Part shown: positions 17,619-26,745 of the stretch, in pieces
How positions within the stretch are numbered: position 1 is the stretch's first letter
Layout of the letters: every line of letters starts with the position of its first letter
NCBI GenBank assembly: GCA_903876765.1
Contig: CAIRBH010000007.1
Coordinates: 1 to 49,043, forward strand
Direction of reading: 5' to 3'
From: an uncultured Pseudomonadota bacterium
Lineage (GTDB): Bacteria; Pseudomonadota; Gammaproteobacteria; Burkholderiales; Methylophilaceae
DNA: 49,043 bases
Made by a program: the position numbers and the translations under genes
The notes under the pieces: generated by a model
The model's input: the letters and a program-made list of their open reading frames with translations, nothing else
Told to the model about the DNA's origin: nothing
The model's database searches: none

Positions 17619-19139
17619 ATGAGCTTACTCATTAAGGCATTAGATCATTTAGATAAAAATAAGCAGGCTGAGAAAGACAAAAAGCAGGCGGGTGATTACG
17701 TGGCTGATCAGGCGTTAATGCTTGAGTTAATGCCAGCAGAAGCGCAACAGAACGCAGCGCATAATATGGCAGCAGGCGTTGAAGATAAGACTACTCCAGA
17801 AAAAAGCCTAGATGACAGCAAGCTGAGAAAAGATGCTTTAGGTAGCGAGCCTTCTTTAGAAGAAGAAGCTGGCCTGAGCGAGGCATTGATGCCAACTAAG
17901 CAATCTAAATCTAAATTAGCAGAGAGTAAAACTGAAGAGAAGGCGTCTAAGTCATCTTCAGAAATGCGCCAAGTGCCGCAGATAAATGCTAAGTCACTAA
18001 AGCTCTCAGACGAGAAATTAGCGATAGCGTCGCAAACTCCAGTTGACCTCAAGCAGCAAGCCGCGGCTAAGGTATTTGTGGCCAATAAAAAAGGCCATGC
18101 TGCCAGCCCAAAATTTGCCCTGCTTATTTTTTCTGTATTAGGGGCTGTATTCATTTGGTTGGGGCTGCAAGGTTATGGTTATATAAAAGTGTTGCTAGCA
18201 CCTGAAGTGCAGCTAGTCACCCCTAGCCAGCCATTACCTGAGGCTCAGCCTGTACAGGTGGCAGAAATTACCAGCAATGATGCGCCTATACAAACCCCAG
18301 CAGCCATCAATGAAAAACTGCCAGCCGCAGAGGCTAATCTAGCTAGCAAAACTAATGCGCGAGCTGATCAAAAGCCAGTCACAGCCGAAGCTAATGAGAC
18401 TGAAGATACGATTGCGCCCGAGCCAAAAAAACCAAGAAAAAAACGTGCACGTGCTAAACCTACAGATAATAATTTGGATGGAGATACTGAGAATCTAGGG
18501 CAGCCAACATCTGAGTTAGGGTCTGAGCCTAAACGCAAGTCACTTAAAGTGATGACTAAAGTATCAGGGCCTAGTGTAGATCCCATATTAATGGCGGCTT
18601 ATCAGGCTTATAGTCGTGGTGATGACAGTCTTGCTCAGCAGCAGTATAGACAGGTGCTGCAACGCGATGTACGCAATGTGGATGCCTTGCTCGGCATGGC
18701 CGCCATAGCCCAGCGGCAAGGTCGTGACGCCGATGCATTTGGCTGGTACCAAAAAGTATTAGAGATTGAGCCAGCAAATAGCCTAGCCCAGTCTGGCAGC
18801 ATTAACCCGTCTGCTAATACTGACCCAGCGTCGCTGGAAAGCCACATTAAAAATATGCTAGCGCGTCAGCCTGAGGCGGCCAATTTACAGGCATCACTGG
18901 GCAATTTTTACGCAGAACAAAATCAATGGGCTCTAGCACAAGAGGCCTATTTTAATGCCAGCCGATTTGCGCCAGATAATGCCGATTATGTATTTAATTT
19001 GGCCGTTAGTTTAGACCAAATGGGTAAGCCTAAACTTGCCTTAAAGCAATATGAGCGCGCATTAGAATTAGTCAGTCAGTTTGGTAGCCCTAGTCCAAAT
19101 AGGTCGGCATTAGAAGCAAGAATTCGCGAGCTTCAATAA
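17619..19139 (+). CDS. MshN-like TPR membrane protein
   Basis: A 506-aa protein beginning SLLIKALDHLDKNKQAEKDK, a start often seen in GspB/MshN-type proteins. Residues 35-160 are low-complexity, rich in Ala/Glu/Lys/Ser. One TM helix lies at about 166-188 (FALLIFSVLGAVFIWLGLQG). A Pro/Ala/Glu/Lys-rich periplasmic linker (about 195-315) with a KKPRKKRARAK basic patch follows, then at least three TPR units (YRQVLQRDVRNVDALLGMAA; YQKVLEIEPANSLAQ; YFNASRFAPDNADYVFNLAV). MshN proteins of MSHA systems show this layout. Its role is probably scaffolding between inner-membrane complex and secretin. It lies between mshL and mshE. Confidence 0.78.
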   Translation: MSLLIKALDHLDKNKQAEKDKKQAGDYVADQALMLELMPAEAQQNAAHNMAAGVEDKTTPEKSLDDSKLRKDALGSEPSLEEEAGLSEALMPTKQSKSKLAESKTEEKASKSSSEMRQVPQINAKSLKLSDEKLAIASQTPVDLKQQAAAKVFVANKKGHAASPKFALLIFSVLGAVFIWLGLQGYGYIKVLLAPEVQLVTPSQPLPEAQPVQVAEITSNDAPIQTPAAINEKLPAAEANLASKTNARADQKPVTAEANETEDTIAPEPKKPRKKRARAKPTDNNLDGDTENLGQPTSELGSEPKRKSLKVMTKVSGPSVDPILMAAYQAYSRGDDSLAQQQYRQVLQRDVRNVDALLGMAAIAQRQGRDADAFGWYQKVLEIEPANSLAQSGSINPSANTDPASLESHIKNMLARQPEAANLQASLGNFYAEQNQWALAQEAYFNASRFAPDNADYVFNLAVSLDQMGKPKLALKQYERALELVSQFGSPSPNRSALEARIRELQ

Positions 19140-19201
19140 ACTTCAAGCATTTAAAATGACATTAAGCACATCCATGACAGCGAACACGGCGAGTATAAGC
19201 A

Positions 19202-20908
19202 ATGGCTGAAAGGCGGCGTAAACCTCGTTTAGGCGAATTGATGATACAGCAAGGGCTGATTAGTCAAGATCAGCTGCGTATTGCGCTGACTGAACAAGAA
19301 GGCAGCCGTTTGCCGCTAGGTCGTCAGCTAGTGTTATTGGGGTTTGTCACTGAGACCGTAGTGCGTGATGTGGTCGCAGATACCATAGGCTATGAAAGTA
19401 TAGATTTATCCAACATTGCGGCTGATAAAGAGGCCTTGCATTTAGTCCCAGAAGATTTCTCACGTCGTTATCAATTACTACCTATCGCCTATGAAGATGC
19501 TGCAAAAATTTTAATAGTCGCTATGGCGGATATGTTTAATGTGGTGGCAGTAGACCAGCTCAGTGCAATGTTGGGGGGGGTGGTTCAAATTAAACCCTTG
19601 CTTGCCACCGAAGCGCAGCTGGAAGAATATATAGACCGATTTTATGGCTATGAACTATCCGTTGATGGCATTTTGCGCGAAATTGAAACAGGTGAAATCG
19701 ATTATGCCAGCTTGGGTGCTGGCAGCGATGAATATACCCAGCCTGTGGTACGTTTAGTTGGTGCTTTATTGATGGATGCGGTAAAACGTGGCGCATCTGA
19801 TATTCACTTTGAACCTGAATATGCTTTTTTAAGAATTCGTTATCGGATAGACGGCGTATTACAACAAGTACGCAGTCTGCACAAAAGCTATTGGGGTGGG
19901 GTAGCGGTGCGTCTTAAGGTGCTAAGTGGACTTGATATCGCTGAAACGCGCGCCCCGCAAGATGGTCGTTTAGGCATGCACTTATGTGGCCGACCCATTG
20001 ATTTTAGGGTGTCTAGCCACCCTACCATCAATGGTGAAAATATAGTATTGCGTGTGTTAGACCGCGAAAAGTCTATTATCCCTATGGAACGCATGGGCTT
20101 GCGCCCAGAAACTTTGGAGGAGTTGAAGCTGATGATGACGCGCCCCGAAGGCATAGTCATTGTCACAGGCCCAACAGGGAGTGGTAAAACCACTACCTTA
20201 TATTCTTTGCTGTCATTTCAAAATACCGAAGCAGTCAACATTATGACTTTAGAGGACCCCGTTGAATATCCAGTAGCAATGATGCGGCAAACTTCCGTGG
20301 CAGAGGTCAATAAAGTCGACTTCGCTAACGGCATACGCTCTATCATGCGGCAAGACCCAGATATTATTTTGGTAGGTGAAGTGCGTGATGAAGATACCGC
20401 CACTATGGCTTTTCGCGCGGCCATGACAGGCCATCAGGTGTTTACTACCTTGCATACTAATTCAGCACTCGGGGTATTTCCAAGATTACTAGACATAGGG
20501 GTTTTGCCAGACATTATGGCGGGCAATATTATTGGTGTCGTGGCGCAACGCTTGGTGCGTGTATTGTGCCCGCATTGCAAAGAACCGCATGAGCCGGATC
20601 CAGTAGAGCGCAAAATGTTGCGATTAAAACCGACTGACGAAACACAAATATTTAAAGCTCAAGGTTGCAGGCAATGCAATCATAATGGCTATCGGGGGCG
20701 TATGGCCATTATTGAATTACTACGCATAGATAGCGATATGGATGCCTTGATTTCAAGACGCGCACATTTAGATGAGTTGCAAAAAAAAGCCTTTGATAAG
20801 GGCTTTGTCACGCTGGCACAAGATGGCATACGCCGTGTTTTAGAAGGCTACACCAGCCTAGCTGAAGTCGTCCGCGTGATTGATTTAACTAGTCGCTTAC
20901 ATAGTTAG
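19202..20908 (+). CDS. mshE: MSHA pilus assembly/extension ATPase MshE
   Basis: A 568-aa GspE/PilB-family hexameric ATPase. The N-terminus has the MshEN c-di-GMP-binding pattern: RLGELMIQQGLISQDQLRIA with a trailing ALTEQ (about 8-32), then a second, less perfect copy opening PLGRQLVLLGFV. The ATPase core has Walker A GPTGSGKTTT (about 323-332), an Asp box MTLEDPVE, Walker B DPDIILVGEVRDEDT, and a His box TGHQVFTTLHTNSA. A tetracysteine zinc motif (CPHC at about 456 and CRQC at about 487) is present. It powers pilus polymerisation at the inner membrane and is probably switched by c-di-GMP. It is followed by mshG after 7 bp. Confidence 0.92.
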   Translation: MAERRRKPRLGELMIQQGLISQDQLRIALTEQEGSRLPLGRQLVLLGFVTETVVRDVVADTIGYESIDLSNIAADKEALHLVPEDFSRRYQLLPIAYEDAAKILIVAMADMFNVVAVDQLSAMLGGVVQIKPLLATEAQLEEYIDRFYGYELSVDGILREIETGEIDYASLGAGSDEYTQPVVRLVGALLMDAVKRGASDIHFEPEYAFLRIRYRIDGVLQQVRSLHKSYWGGVAVRLKVLSGLDIAETRAPQDGRLGMHLCGRPIDFRVSSHPTINGENIVLRVLDREKSIIPMERMGLRPETLEELKLMMTRPEGIVIVTGPTGSGKTTTLYSLLSFQNTEAVNIMTLEDPVEYPVAMMRQTSVAEVNKVDFANGIRSIMRQDPDIILVGEVRDEDTATMAFRAAMTGHQVFTTLHTNSALGVFPRLLDIGVLPDIMAGNIIGVVAQRLVRVLCPHCKEPHEPDPVERKMLRLKPTDETQIFKAQGCRQCNHNGYRGRMAIIELLRIDSDMDALISRRAHLDELQKKAFDKGFVTLAQDGIRRVLEGYTSLAEVVRVIDLTSRLHS

Positions 20909-20915
20909 TTTAAAT

Positions 20916-22121
20916 ATGCCTGCCTTTAATTATAAAGCGATAGATCAGCTAGGTCGGCCAGCCGATGGTCAAATAGACGCGCAAAATGAGGTGGATTTAG
21001 AAATGCGCTTAGTGCGCATGGGCTTGGATTTAATCACTTTTCGTATCGTGGCAAAATCAAGCAGCGTGTTGAGCCGCAGCAAAGTCAGCAATAAAGATTT
21101 GGTGATGTTTTGCTTTCAGATGCATCAGTTGAGTAGTGCTGGTGTGCCACTATTAGAATGTTTAAATGACTTGCGTGAAACTAATGATAATCCATACTTG
21201 AAAAAAGTATTGGGTGCTATTAGTGTTGAGGTGGAGGGCGGTAAACTGCTGTCACAGGCGCTGGCTGAGCATCCTGATATTTTTAATGAAGTTTTTGTAA
21301 GCTTGGTGCACGCTGGCGAGCAAACTGGCCAACTGCCTTTAGTGTTTGATAATCTATTTGAAACGATACGCTGGCAAGGTGAACTGATGGGGCAAACTAA
21401 AAAATTATTAGCCTACCCAGCTTTTGTAAGCCTAGTGGTGTTTGGTGCGGTAGCATTTTTAATGAGTTATTTAGTCCCGCAAATGACCTCTTTTTTGCGA
21501 AATATGGGGCAAGAGTTACCCTTAAATACTAAGATTTTGATAGCGCTTTCTAACGCCTTTGTCAGCTATTGGTGGCTATTGATTGGCTTGCCCATTTTAC
21601 TCGTGATAGCCCTTGCCACCATCATTAAAGCCAATCCAGCGGCCCGTTATCGCTTTGATAGGATTAAGCTTAATTTACCGTTGACGGGTGCAATTTTGCA
21701 GAAGATTATTATGGCTAGGTTCACCCGTTATTTTGCCTTAATGTACCAAACAGGCATCCCCATTTTAGATGCCATTAAAATTTGTGAGCGCATCGTCGGT
21801 AATCGGGTTGTAGCCGATGCGCTAAGCCGTGCCCATGCGCAAATTAGTGCGGGTGATTCTATGTCTGAGAGTTTTCATAATGCAGGGCTATTTCCGCATT
21901 TAGTGGTACGCATGATTAAGGTTGGCGAAAGCACGGGCGCTTTAGATAAGTCATTGTTAAATATTAGTCATTTTTATGACCGTGACGTCAATGACGCCTT
22001 GCAGAAGTTGTTAAAATTGATAGAGCCTGCACTCACGGTGGTTTTAGGGCTGATATTAGGCTTTATTATGTACTCAGTATTAGGTCCAGTTTACGATTCA
22101 TTTAGCAAACTAAAAATATAA
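20916..22121 (+). CDS. mshG: MSHA biogenesis inner-membrane platform protein MshG (GspF family)
   Basis: A 401-aa polytopic protein with two GspF/T2SSF repeats (about 70-190 and 275-395). The first contains FCFQMHQLSSAGVPLLECL, the second FTRYFALMYQTGIPILDAI. Three hydrophobic stretches are visible: about 168-190 (LLAYPAFVSLVVFGAVAFL), 220-245 and 372-395. The N-terminal FNYKAIDQLGRPADG is characteristic of the family. It sits in the inner membrane, contacts MshE and moves pilin subunits. It is directly downstream of mshE in the usual ATPase-platform order. Confidence 0.9.
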   Translation: MPAFNYKAIDQLGRPADGQIDAQNEVDLEMRLVRMGLDLITFRIVAKSSSVLSRSKVSNKDLVMFCFQMHQLSSAGVPLLECLNDLRETNDNPYLKKVLGAISVEVEGGKLLSQALAEHPDIFNEVFVSLVHAGEQTGQLPLVFDNLFETIRWQGELMGQTKKLLAYPAFVSLVVFGAVAFLMSYLVPQMTSFLRNMGQELPLNTKILIALSNAFVSYWWLLIGLPILLVIALATIIKANPAARYRFDRIKLNLPLTGAILQKIIMARFTRYFALMYQTGIPILDAIKICERIVGNRVVADALSRAHAQISAGDSMSESFHNAGLFPHLVVRMIKVGESTGALDKSLLNISHFYDRDVNDALQKLLKLIEPALTVVLGLILGFIMYSVLGPVYDSFSKLKI

Positions 22122-22158
22122 ATGCTCAAAATATAGACGGTAGTTATTTAATATCAAT

Positions 22159-23778
22159 ATGCTTAAAAGTGCTTTAACTAAATTAGTCTTGTGCGCCACT
22201 GCTCAGCATTTGCTGGTGGGTTATTGGTATGCACGAAAATTACAAGACCAGCAGTTATTTGCTAATGATATAGCCGGTCATCAGGCTTTTGCTGAATACC
22301 TGCAACAACATCCAGCCATGCCAGTATATTTGATCGCTGATGCGGCTGAAGAAGACTATCGTTTAGAAAAAATCCCACATACCTCTGGCACAGCTAAAAA
22401 TGAGTTGATTAGTCGTAAGCTAAGTCAGTTTTATAGAGGATTAGAGTACCGTACCGCCTATTTTGTCACTCGTGAGCTAGATAAACGTAAAGACGACCAA
22501 TATTTATTTGTGGCTTTGAATAATACGGATTTCTTGCAAGATTGGATGAAAATTATTCAGGCACAAAGCGCTCATCTAGCAGGGGTGCATTTACTGCCTA
22601 TGCTCAGTCAAGTGCTAGTAAAAAAACTTAAACTCACTGCGCCGCATATTTTGTTATGCGAAAAACTGTCTTCAGGGCTACGCCAAACCTATTTACATAA
22701 TGGCCGTTTACGCATGAGCCGTTTATTGCCTAATGTGCCTATGCTAGCTGGTCAGCTAGGCGCGGAAATTGAGAAAACTCGGCTTTATCTGGTTAGTCAG
22801 CGTTTTATTACGCGTGATACGTCACTAAATTTAGTCTTGTTCAGTGTAGATGGATCAACACAAGCGCTTGGTGAAAAAGTGAGCCAAGAGCAGGCAATAC
22901 CATGCACTGATGTGAATTTGACTACTGTTGCAAAAAAACTTAGCCTGCCAGCCAAATTAATTGAACAAATGCCTGAGTTGTTGCATATGCAGTTATTGGC
23001 TAGTGGGTATAAAGTAGATAATCTTGCGCCTGAAAAGTTGACTAAAACCTATCAGTTTAATCAATTAAAACGGCTGATTTACATAGCAGCTTTATCAATC
23101 ACCATGCTAGGTTTAGTGGCGGCTGGCGTGCTCTTTTATCAAGGCGTAGCTTATCAATCCAAATACAAAATAGCCTTAGCAGATACGGCTGCAGAACAAC
23201 ATAAATACGACGAAGTAGCTAAAAACTTTCCGGTGACCACAATAGGCGCGGACGACTTAAAGCTAGCGGTCGAGCTAGATAAAACACTGGCAACTTACCC
23301 AAAATCTCCCAGACGCATGATGCAGGTTGTCAGTGCGGCATTAGAAAAAGTGCCTGAAATACAACTCAATAGATTGCGCTGGACGCTGACTAATGACGTC
23401 AAAATTCAAGATACCGATAATATGACTAAATTAGCTGGCAATGAAGTATCGGCAAATGCCACAGCCCTGCCAGCAATAGCTATAGATGCAAACCAGCTCT
23501 ATGAACTGGCACTTGTTACAGGAGAAATAACTGGCTTTACGGGAGATTACCGTAGCGCACTAGACAGCACGCATAAGTTAGTCGCAGCATTAAACGCTAA
23601 TCCTCAAGTGGCAATGGTCGAAGTCTTGCAAGAGCCAGTCAACGTGAGTTCATTTGTCAGCTTGCAAGGCAGCACCACTGATGAGCAGACCGTGCAAGTG
23701 CAGCCTGCTATATTTAAGCTTAAGCTCATGCTTAAACTGCCTGAGGGCAAAGCTGCTGCAAGGGTGAAATCACCATGA
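22159..23778 (+). CDS. MshI/GspL-like pilus assembly protein
   Basis: A 539-aa protein with a cytoplasmic N-terminal half (about 1-305). This resembles the degenerate actin-like domain of GspL/MshI (TKLVLCATAQHLLVGYW; MSRLLPNVPMLAGQLGAEIE), with no recognisable nucleotide site. A single TM helix lies at about 311-332 (LIYIAALSITMLGLVAAGVLFY), followed by a coiled-coil segment and a GspL/PilN-like periplasmic domain (SPRRMMQVVSAALEKVPEIQ). It appears to combine the PilM and PilN roles in one chain. Its stop overlaps the next gene by 4 bp (ATGA). Assignment rests mainly on topology and position; sequence similarity alone would be weak. Confidence 0.65.
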   Translation: MLKSALTKLVLCATAQHLLVGYWYARKLQDQQLFANDIAGHQAFAEYLQQHPAMPVYLIADAAEEDYRLEKIPHTSGTAKNELISRKLSQFYRGLEYRTAYFVTRELDKRKDDQYLFVALNNTDFLQDWMKIIQAQSAHLAGVHLLPMLSQVLVKKLKLTAPHILLCEKLSSGLRQTYLHNGRLRMSRLLPNVPMLAGQLGAEIEKTRLYLVSQRFITRDTSLNLVLFSVDGSTQALGEKVSQEQAIPCTDVNLTTVAKKLSLPAKLIEQMPELLHMQLLASGYKVDNLAPEKLTKTYQFNQLKRLIYIAALSITMLGLVAAGVLFYQGVAYQSKYKIALADTAAEQHKYDEVAKNFPVTTIGADDLKLAVELDKTLATYPKSPRRMMQVVSAALEKVPEIQLNRLRWTLTNDVKIQDTDNMTKLAGNEVSANATALPAIAIDANQLYELALVTGEITGFTGDYRSALDSTHKLVAALNANPQVAMVEVLQEPVNVSSFVSLQGSTTDEQTVQVQPAIFKLKLMLKLPEGKAAARVKSP

Positions 23779-24404
23779 AAATAGACAAGCAGGATTGGAA
23801 AAAATTACGAGTTTCGCTGATGGTTTTATTGTTGGCGATACTCATAGGCTTGTTACTATGTGCTTGGGCCTACAATTATGGTAATGCCCAGCAACAAGCC
23901 CTACAGGCTCAGCAGGATTCACTAAGCTCAGCCAAGCAACGCTATTTATCATCGGGCATGGAAAAACAGGTGATAACTGAATATCTGCCAGGATATAAAA
24001 ATTTGATTAGTAAAGGCTTTGTAGGTGAAGAGCGCCGCATTGAATGGGTAGATGAGTTGCGTAGACAGCACAAGAATTTTAAATTATTTAGTATTAAATA
24101 CAGCATAGGTTTGGAGGCGCCGTATAAGCCTAGTTTTGTTACGAGTATGGGCGGCTTTGTCTTGAACAGATCAGTGATGACCTTAGAGCTTGATATGTTA
24201 CATGAGGAAGATTTATTGCAACTCACAGAACAATTAAGCCCAAAAAATGAAAAAGACTTTATTTTGCGAGATTGTGAAATGACTAGGCTAAATTCAACGG
24301 GCAATATCGGTAAGCAGCTGGTAGCAAACTTACATGCAAAATGCGATTTAGATTGGCTGACTTTGCGAGAACCTAGCAATGTACAAGCGGTAACGCCACA
24401 ATGA
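23775..24404 (+). CDS. MshJ/PilO-like pilus assembly protein
   Basis: A 209-aa protein with a short cytoplasmic lead, one TM helix at about 13-35 (VSLMVLLLAILIGLLLCAWAY), then a coiled-coil (QQQALQAQQDSLSSAKQRYL) and a small periplasmic domain. This is the layout of PilO/MshJ/GspM. It overlaps the upstream gene by 4 bp and the downstream gene by 4 bp, so the three assembly proteins are translationally coupled and probably made in fixed ratio. It probably bridges the inner-membrane ring to the secretin. Identification is by topology, size and position. Confidence 0.65.
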   Translation: MKIDKQDWKKLRVSLMVLLLAILIGLLLCAWAYNYGNAQQQALQAQQDSLSSAKQRYLSSGMEKQVITEYLPGYKNLISKGFVGEERRIEWVDELRRQHKNFKLFSIKYSIGLEAPYKPSFVTSMGGFVLNRSVMTLELDMLHEEDLLQLTEQLSPKNEKDFILRDCEMTRLNSTGNIGKQLVANLHAKCDLDWLTLREPSNVQAVTPQ

Positions 24405-24973
24405 AGCCTAGCCCAACATTATATAAATTAGCCGTTAGCTTATTAGCTGGCTGGCTGGTGGCCATATCGGCTTTGCCAGCGCAGGCCGAAGCCACAGGGC
24501 AATTTGGCAGATTATTTACTAAACCCAGTGAGCGCAGCAGCCTAAATAGTTTAAGGCAAAGCCAACAGCTAAAAGTGCTGGTACCACAAGATAAGCCTGA
24601 TGAAGTAGAAACGGCATCACCTAGTAATCCTATTACTTTGCAAGGCTATGTTAAGCGCAGTGACGGGGCAACCACGCTATGGGTGAACAAGCAATCTGTG
24701 CAAGAAGATAGCATGGTGGATGATGTCAGCATAGGGCGATTAAATCGGGGCGGCCACTTAAAGAAAGGCGCTAATCCAGAAGGGCTGGAGGTGAATATTC
24801 CAGCCAGCGGGAAAAAAATTCATCTAAAAGCGGGGCAAATGTATCAGCCAGAGACTGAGCAAATTATAGAATTACAAGTAGTAGAAAAAGCCAAAAGACT
24901 GAATTTGCAAGAGACAGGGCTGATAGAAAGCAGCACCACAGAAGCAAACAAGCTGAGAAATAGGCCAGAATAA
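24401..24973 (+). CDS. MshK-like periplasmic protein
   Basis: A 190-aa protein with a Sec signal peptide (LYKLAVSLLAGWLVAISALP, cleavage near AQA-EA at about residue 29). The mature part is small and polar. It contains PITLQGYVKRSDGATTLWVN (about 78-97), which matches the short beta-rich segment of MshK/PilP/GspC-HR type proteins that touch the secretin. The C-terminal 40 residues are Glu/Lys-rich and probably helical. It overlaps the preceding gene by 4 bp and precedes the pilin-like genes by 2 bp. The function is inferred from position. Confidence 0.6.
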   Translation: MKPSPTLYKLAVSLLAGWLVAISALPAQAEATGQFGRLFTKPSERSSLNSLRQSQQLKVLVPQDKPDEVETASPSNPITLQGYVKRSDGATTLWVNKQSVQEDSMVDDVSIGRLNRGGHLKKGANPEGLEVNIPASGKKIHLKAGQMYQPETEQIIELQVVEKAKRLNLQETGLIESSTTEANKLRNRPE

Positions 24974-24975
24974 TT

Positions 24976-26745
24976 ATGAAGCATAAGCTTCGGACTCTAT
25001 TCAAAACGAAACATTTAAAATTAAATCAGCGCGGCGCGTCGCTGATAATCATGGTGTTTATTTTAACCTTAGTGATATTGGCTTATATGGTTAAATCACT
25101 TAACGTCAATGAGCTACGCGCCAAAGAAGCCACCGCTACTTTGCAAGCACTCGCTGCGGCGAAAGCAGCTTTGCTGAACTGGTCGGTGAATCACTCTAGT
25201 GTACCAGGGTTAATGCCTTATCCAGATAGAAATGGCGATAGTAACTATGATGGTCAGAGTGATTGCCCAGGTGGGACAACTTCACTTAACCACTTAATTG
25301 GCAGATTGCCTTGGAAGATGGCCGATTACAAAAGTTGCAACACCCTGCTTAATGGCTTAGCTAAAGAGTTTGTTGACGGCACGGGTGAACCTTTATGGTA
25401 TGCCGTTTCTAAAAACTTAGTGCATATATACAGCCCTTCAGGGGACCCTGTTATCAACCCATCTATCATAGATAGCCCCACTTATAGTTGGCTGAAGGTT
25501 TATGATAAAAATGGTAATTTAGTCTCAGATAAGGTGGCGGTCATTATTTTTGCCCCAGGCGCGCCGTTGCCTGACCAAAATCGGTCTAGCGGATATGCAA
25601 ATGTGACAGAGTATTTGGATAAATTTACTTATAAAAGCGCATTAAACTCTAACCAAGATTATGACGGTTATGATGAAGACTTTTATATGGGGGAAGACTT
25701 GCATGCGGTTAGATCTGATAATACGGATTACACTCAGCCTTATTATTTTAACGATAAGCTGACGTATATCACCATTGATGAGCTGATGGCTGAGCTTGAA
25801 AAACGTGCTGCGACTGAGGCTAGGAACACATTACAAAAGTACTATACTGCAAACAACAATATCTTTCCGCACGCGGCCCCATTAGCAAATAACAATGTTT
25901 GTGAACCTAACACTTTTGCTGGCTTATTACCTTTGCCTAGTTGCACATGCACAATTGGCGCAGCGAGTAATTACGCACGCACCTGCACCTGTAGTTTTGC
26001 TGCCGTTAGTTCTGTGGCATATACCTTTGTCGCGAATGCTGCGGGGGGCATAGCTTCTTACAGTGGTGTTGCGAATACGAATGGCTCATGTACAGTCAGT
26101 AATGATACTTATACATGCACATGCACAGGCACTGGCTGGTGTACACGTGGGAACATTAGCATATTTAGCTGCTCCGCTAGCGGAATATGCAATTTTGCAA
26201 AGGATTTCCCAGGAAAATTTACCTTCACCCCAGCTGCAGGTTATTATCTTACTAATCAGACTGGAGGTTGCAGCAGCAGTGGCAGTAATATGATTTGTGA
26301 TCAACCATACGGAGGCAGTGCGGGCACTTTCACCGCTAGTAAATATAATACTTGTACTGAATCTGTATTGCCAACCATAGCGGCTTCTTCTACAGCAGCG
26401 TACGCTTTGCCGCTATGGTTTACCAATAATAGCTGGCAAGATTATATTTATTACGCGGTTTCAAAAGACTGCACCTTAGGAGTCAATAATTGTGCCGCTG
26501 GAACAAACAAATTAACCGCGGGTAGTAGAAGCGCCGTTCAAGCCCTTTTAATTTCTCCAGGCAAGCCCATTATTTCGGCGCCATTTGCGGCGTCTAAAAG
26601 TTCAGCACAATCAAGTAGGCCAGCAGCTAATGTGAATGACTATTTGGACAGCACAGAAAATACAAATGGGGATACCACTTTTGATAAAATAAATAATCCT
26701 AGAGGCTCGTCGTATAATGACCAGATGTTTATCGTTGCCCCATAA
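24976..26745 (+). CDS. large PilX/MshP-like pilin-type protein with a cysteine-rich middle
   Basis: A 589-aa protein with a PilX-like N-terminus: a basic lead, NQRGASLIIMVFILTLVILA (about 18-37), and then an amphipathic helix (ATATLQALAAAKAALLNW). There is no Glu at the usual +5 position, as in many PilX-type minor pilins. The exposed part is far larger than common minor pilins (150-250 aa). An acidic segment with DRNGDSNYDGQSD (about 82-94) resembles calcium-binding loops. Between about residues 308 and 461 there are 14 Cys, several in CTC pairs (SCTCT, RTCTCS, YTCTCT), suggesting a disulfide-stabilised insert. It may be a tip adhesin or large minor pilin. Product name is descriptive only; I do not recognise a characterised homologue. 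Confidence 0.65.
   Translation: MKHKLRTLFKTKHLKLNQRGASLIIMVFILTLVILAYMVKSLNVNELRAKEATATLQALAAAKAALLNWSVNHSSVPGLMPYPDRNGDSNYDGQSDCPGGTTSLNHLIGRLPWKMADYKSCNTLLNGLAKEFVDGTGEPLWYAVSKNLVHIYSPSGDPVINPSIIDSPTYSWLKVYDKNGNLVSDKVAVIIFAPGAPLPDQNRSSGYANVTEYLDKFTYKSALNSNQDYDGYDEDFYMGEDLHAVRSDNTDYTQPYYFNDKLTYITIDELMAELEKRAATEARNTLQKYYTANNNIFPHAAPLANNNVCEPNTFAGLLPLPSCTCTIGAASNYARTCTCSFAAVSSVAYTFVANAAGGIASYSGVANTNGSCTVSNDTYTCTCTGTGWCTRGNISIFSCSASGICNFAKDFPGKFTFTPAAGYYLTNQTGGCSSSGSNMICDQPYGGSAGTFTASKYNTCTESVLPTIAASSTAAYALPLWFTNNSWQDYIYYAVSKDCTLGVNNCAAGTNKLTAGSRSAVQALLISPGKPIISAPFAASKSSAQSSRPAANVNDYLDSTENTNGDTTFDKINNPRGSSYNDQMFIVAP

Noticed and set aside
17708-18154. 148-codon antisense ORF within the MshN-like gene
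   Set aside because: It mirrors an Ala/Glu-rich low-complexity region that tends to leave the opposite strand open; no motif or ribosome-binding site.
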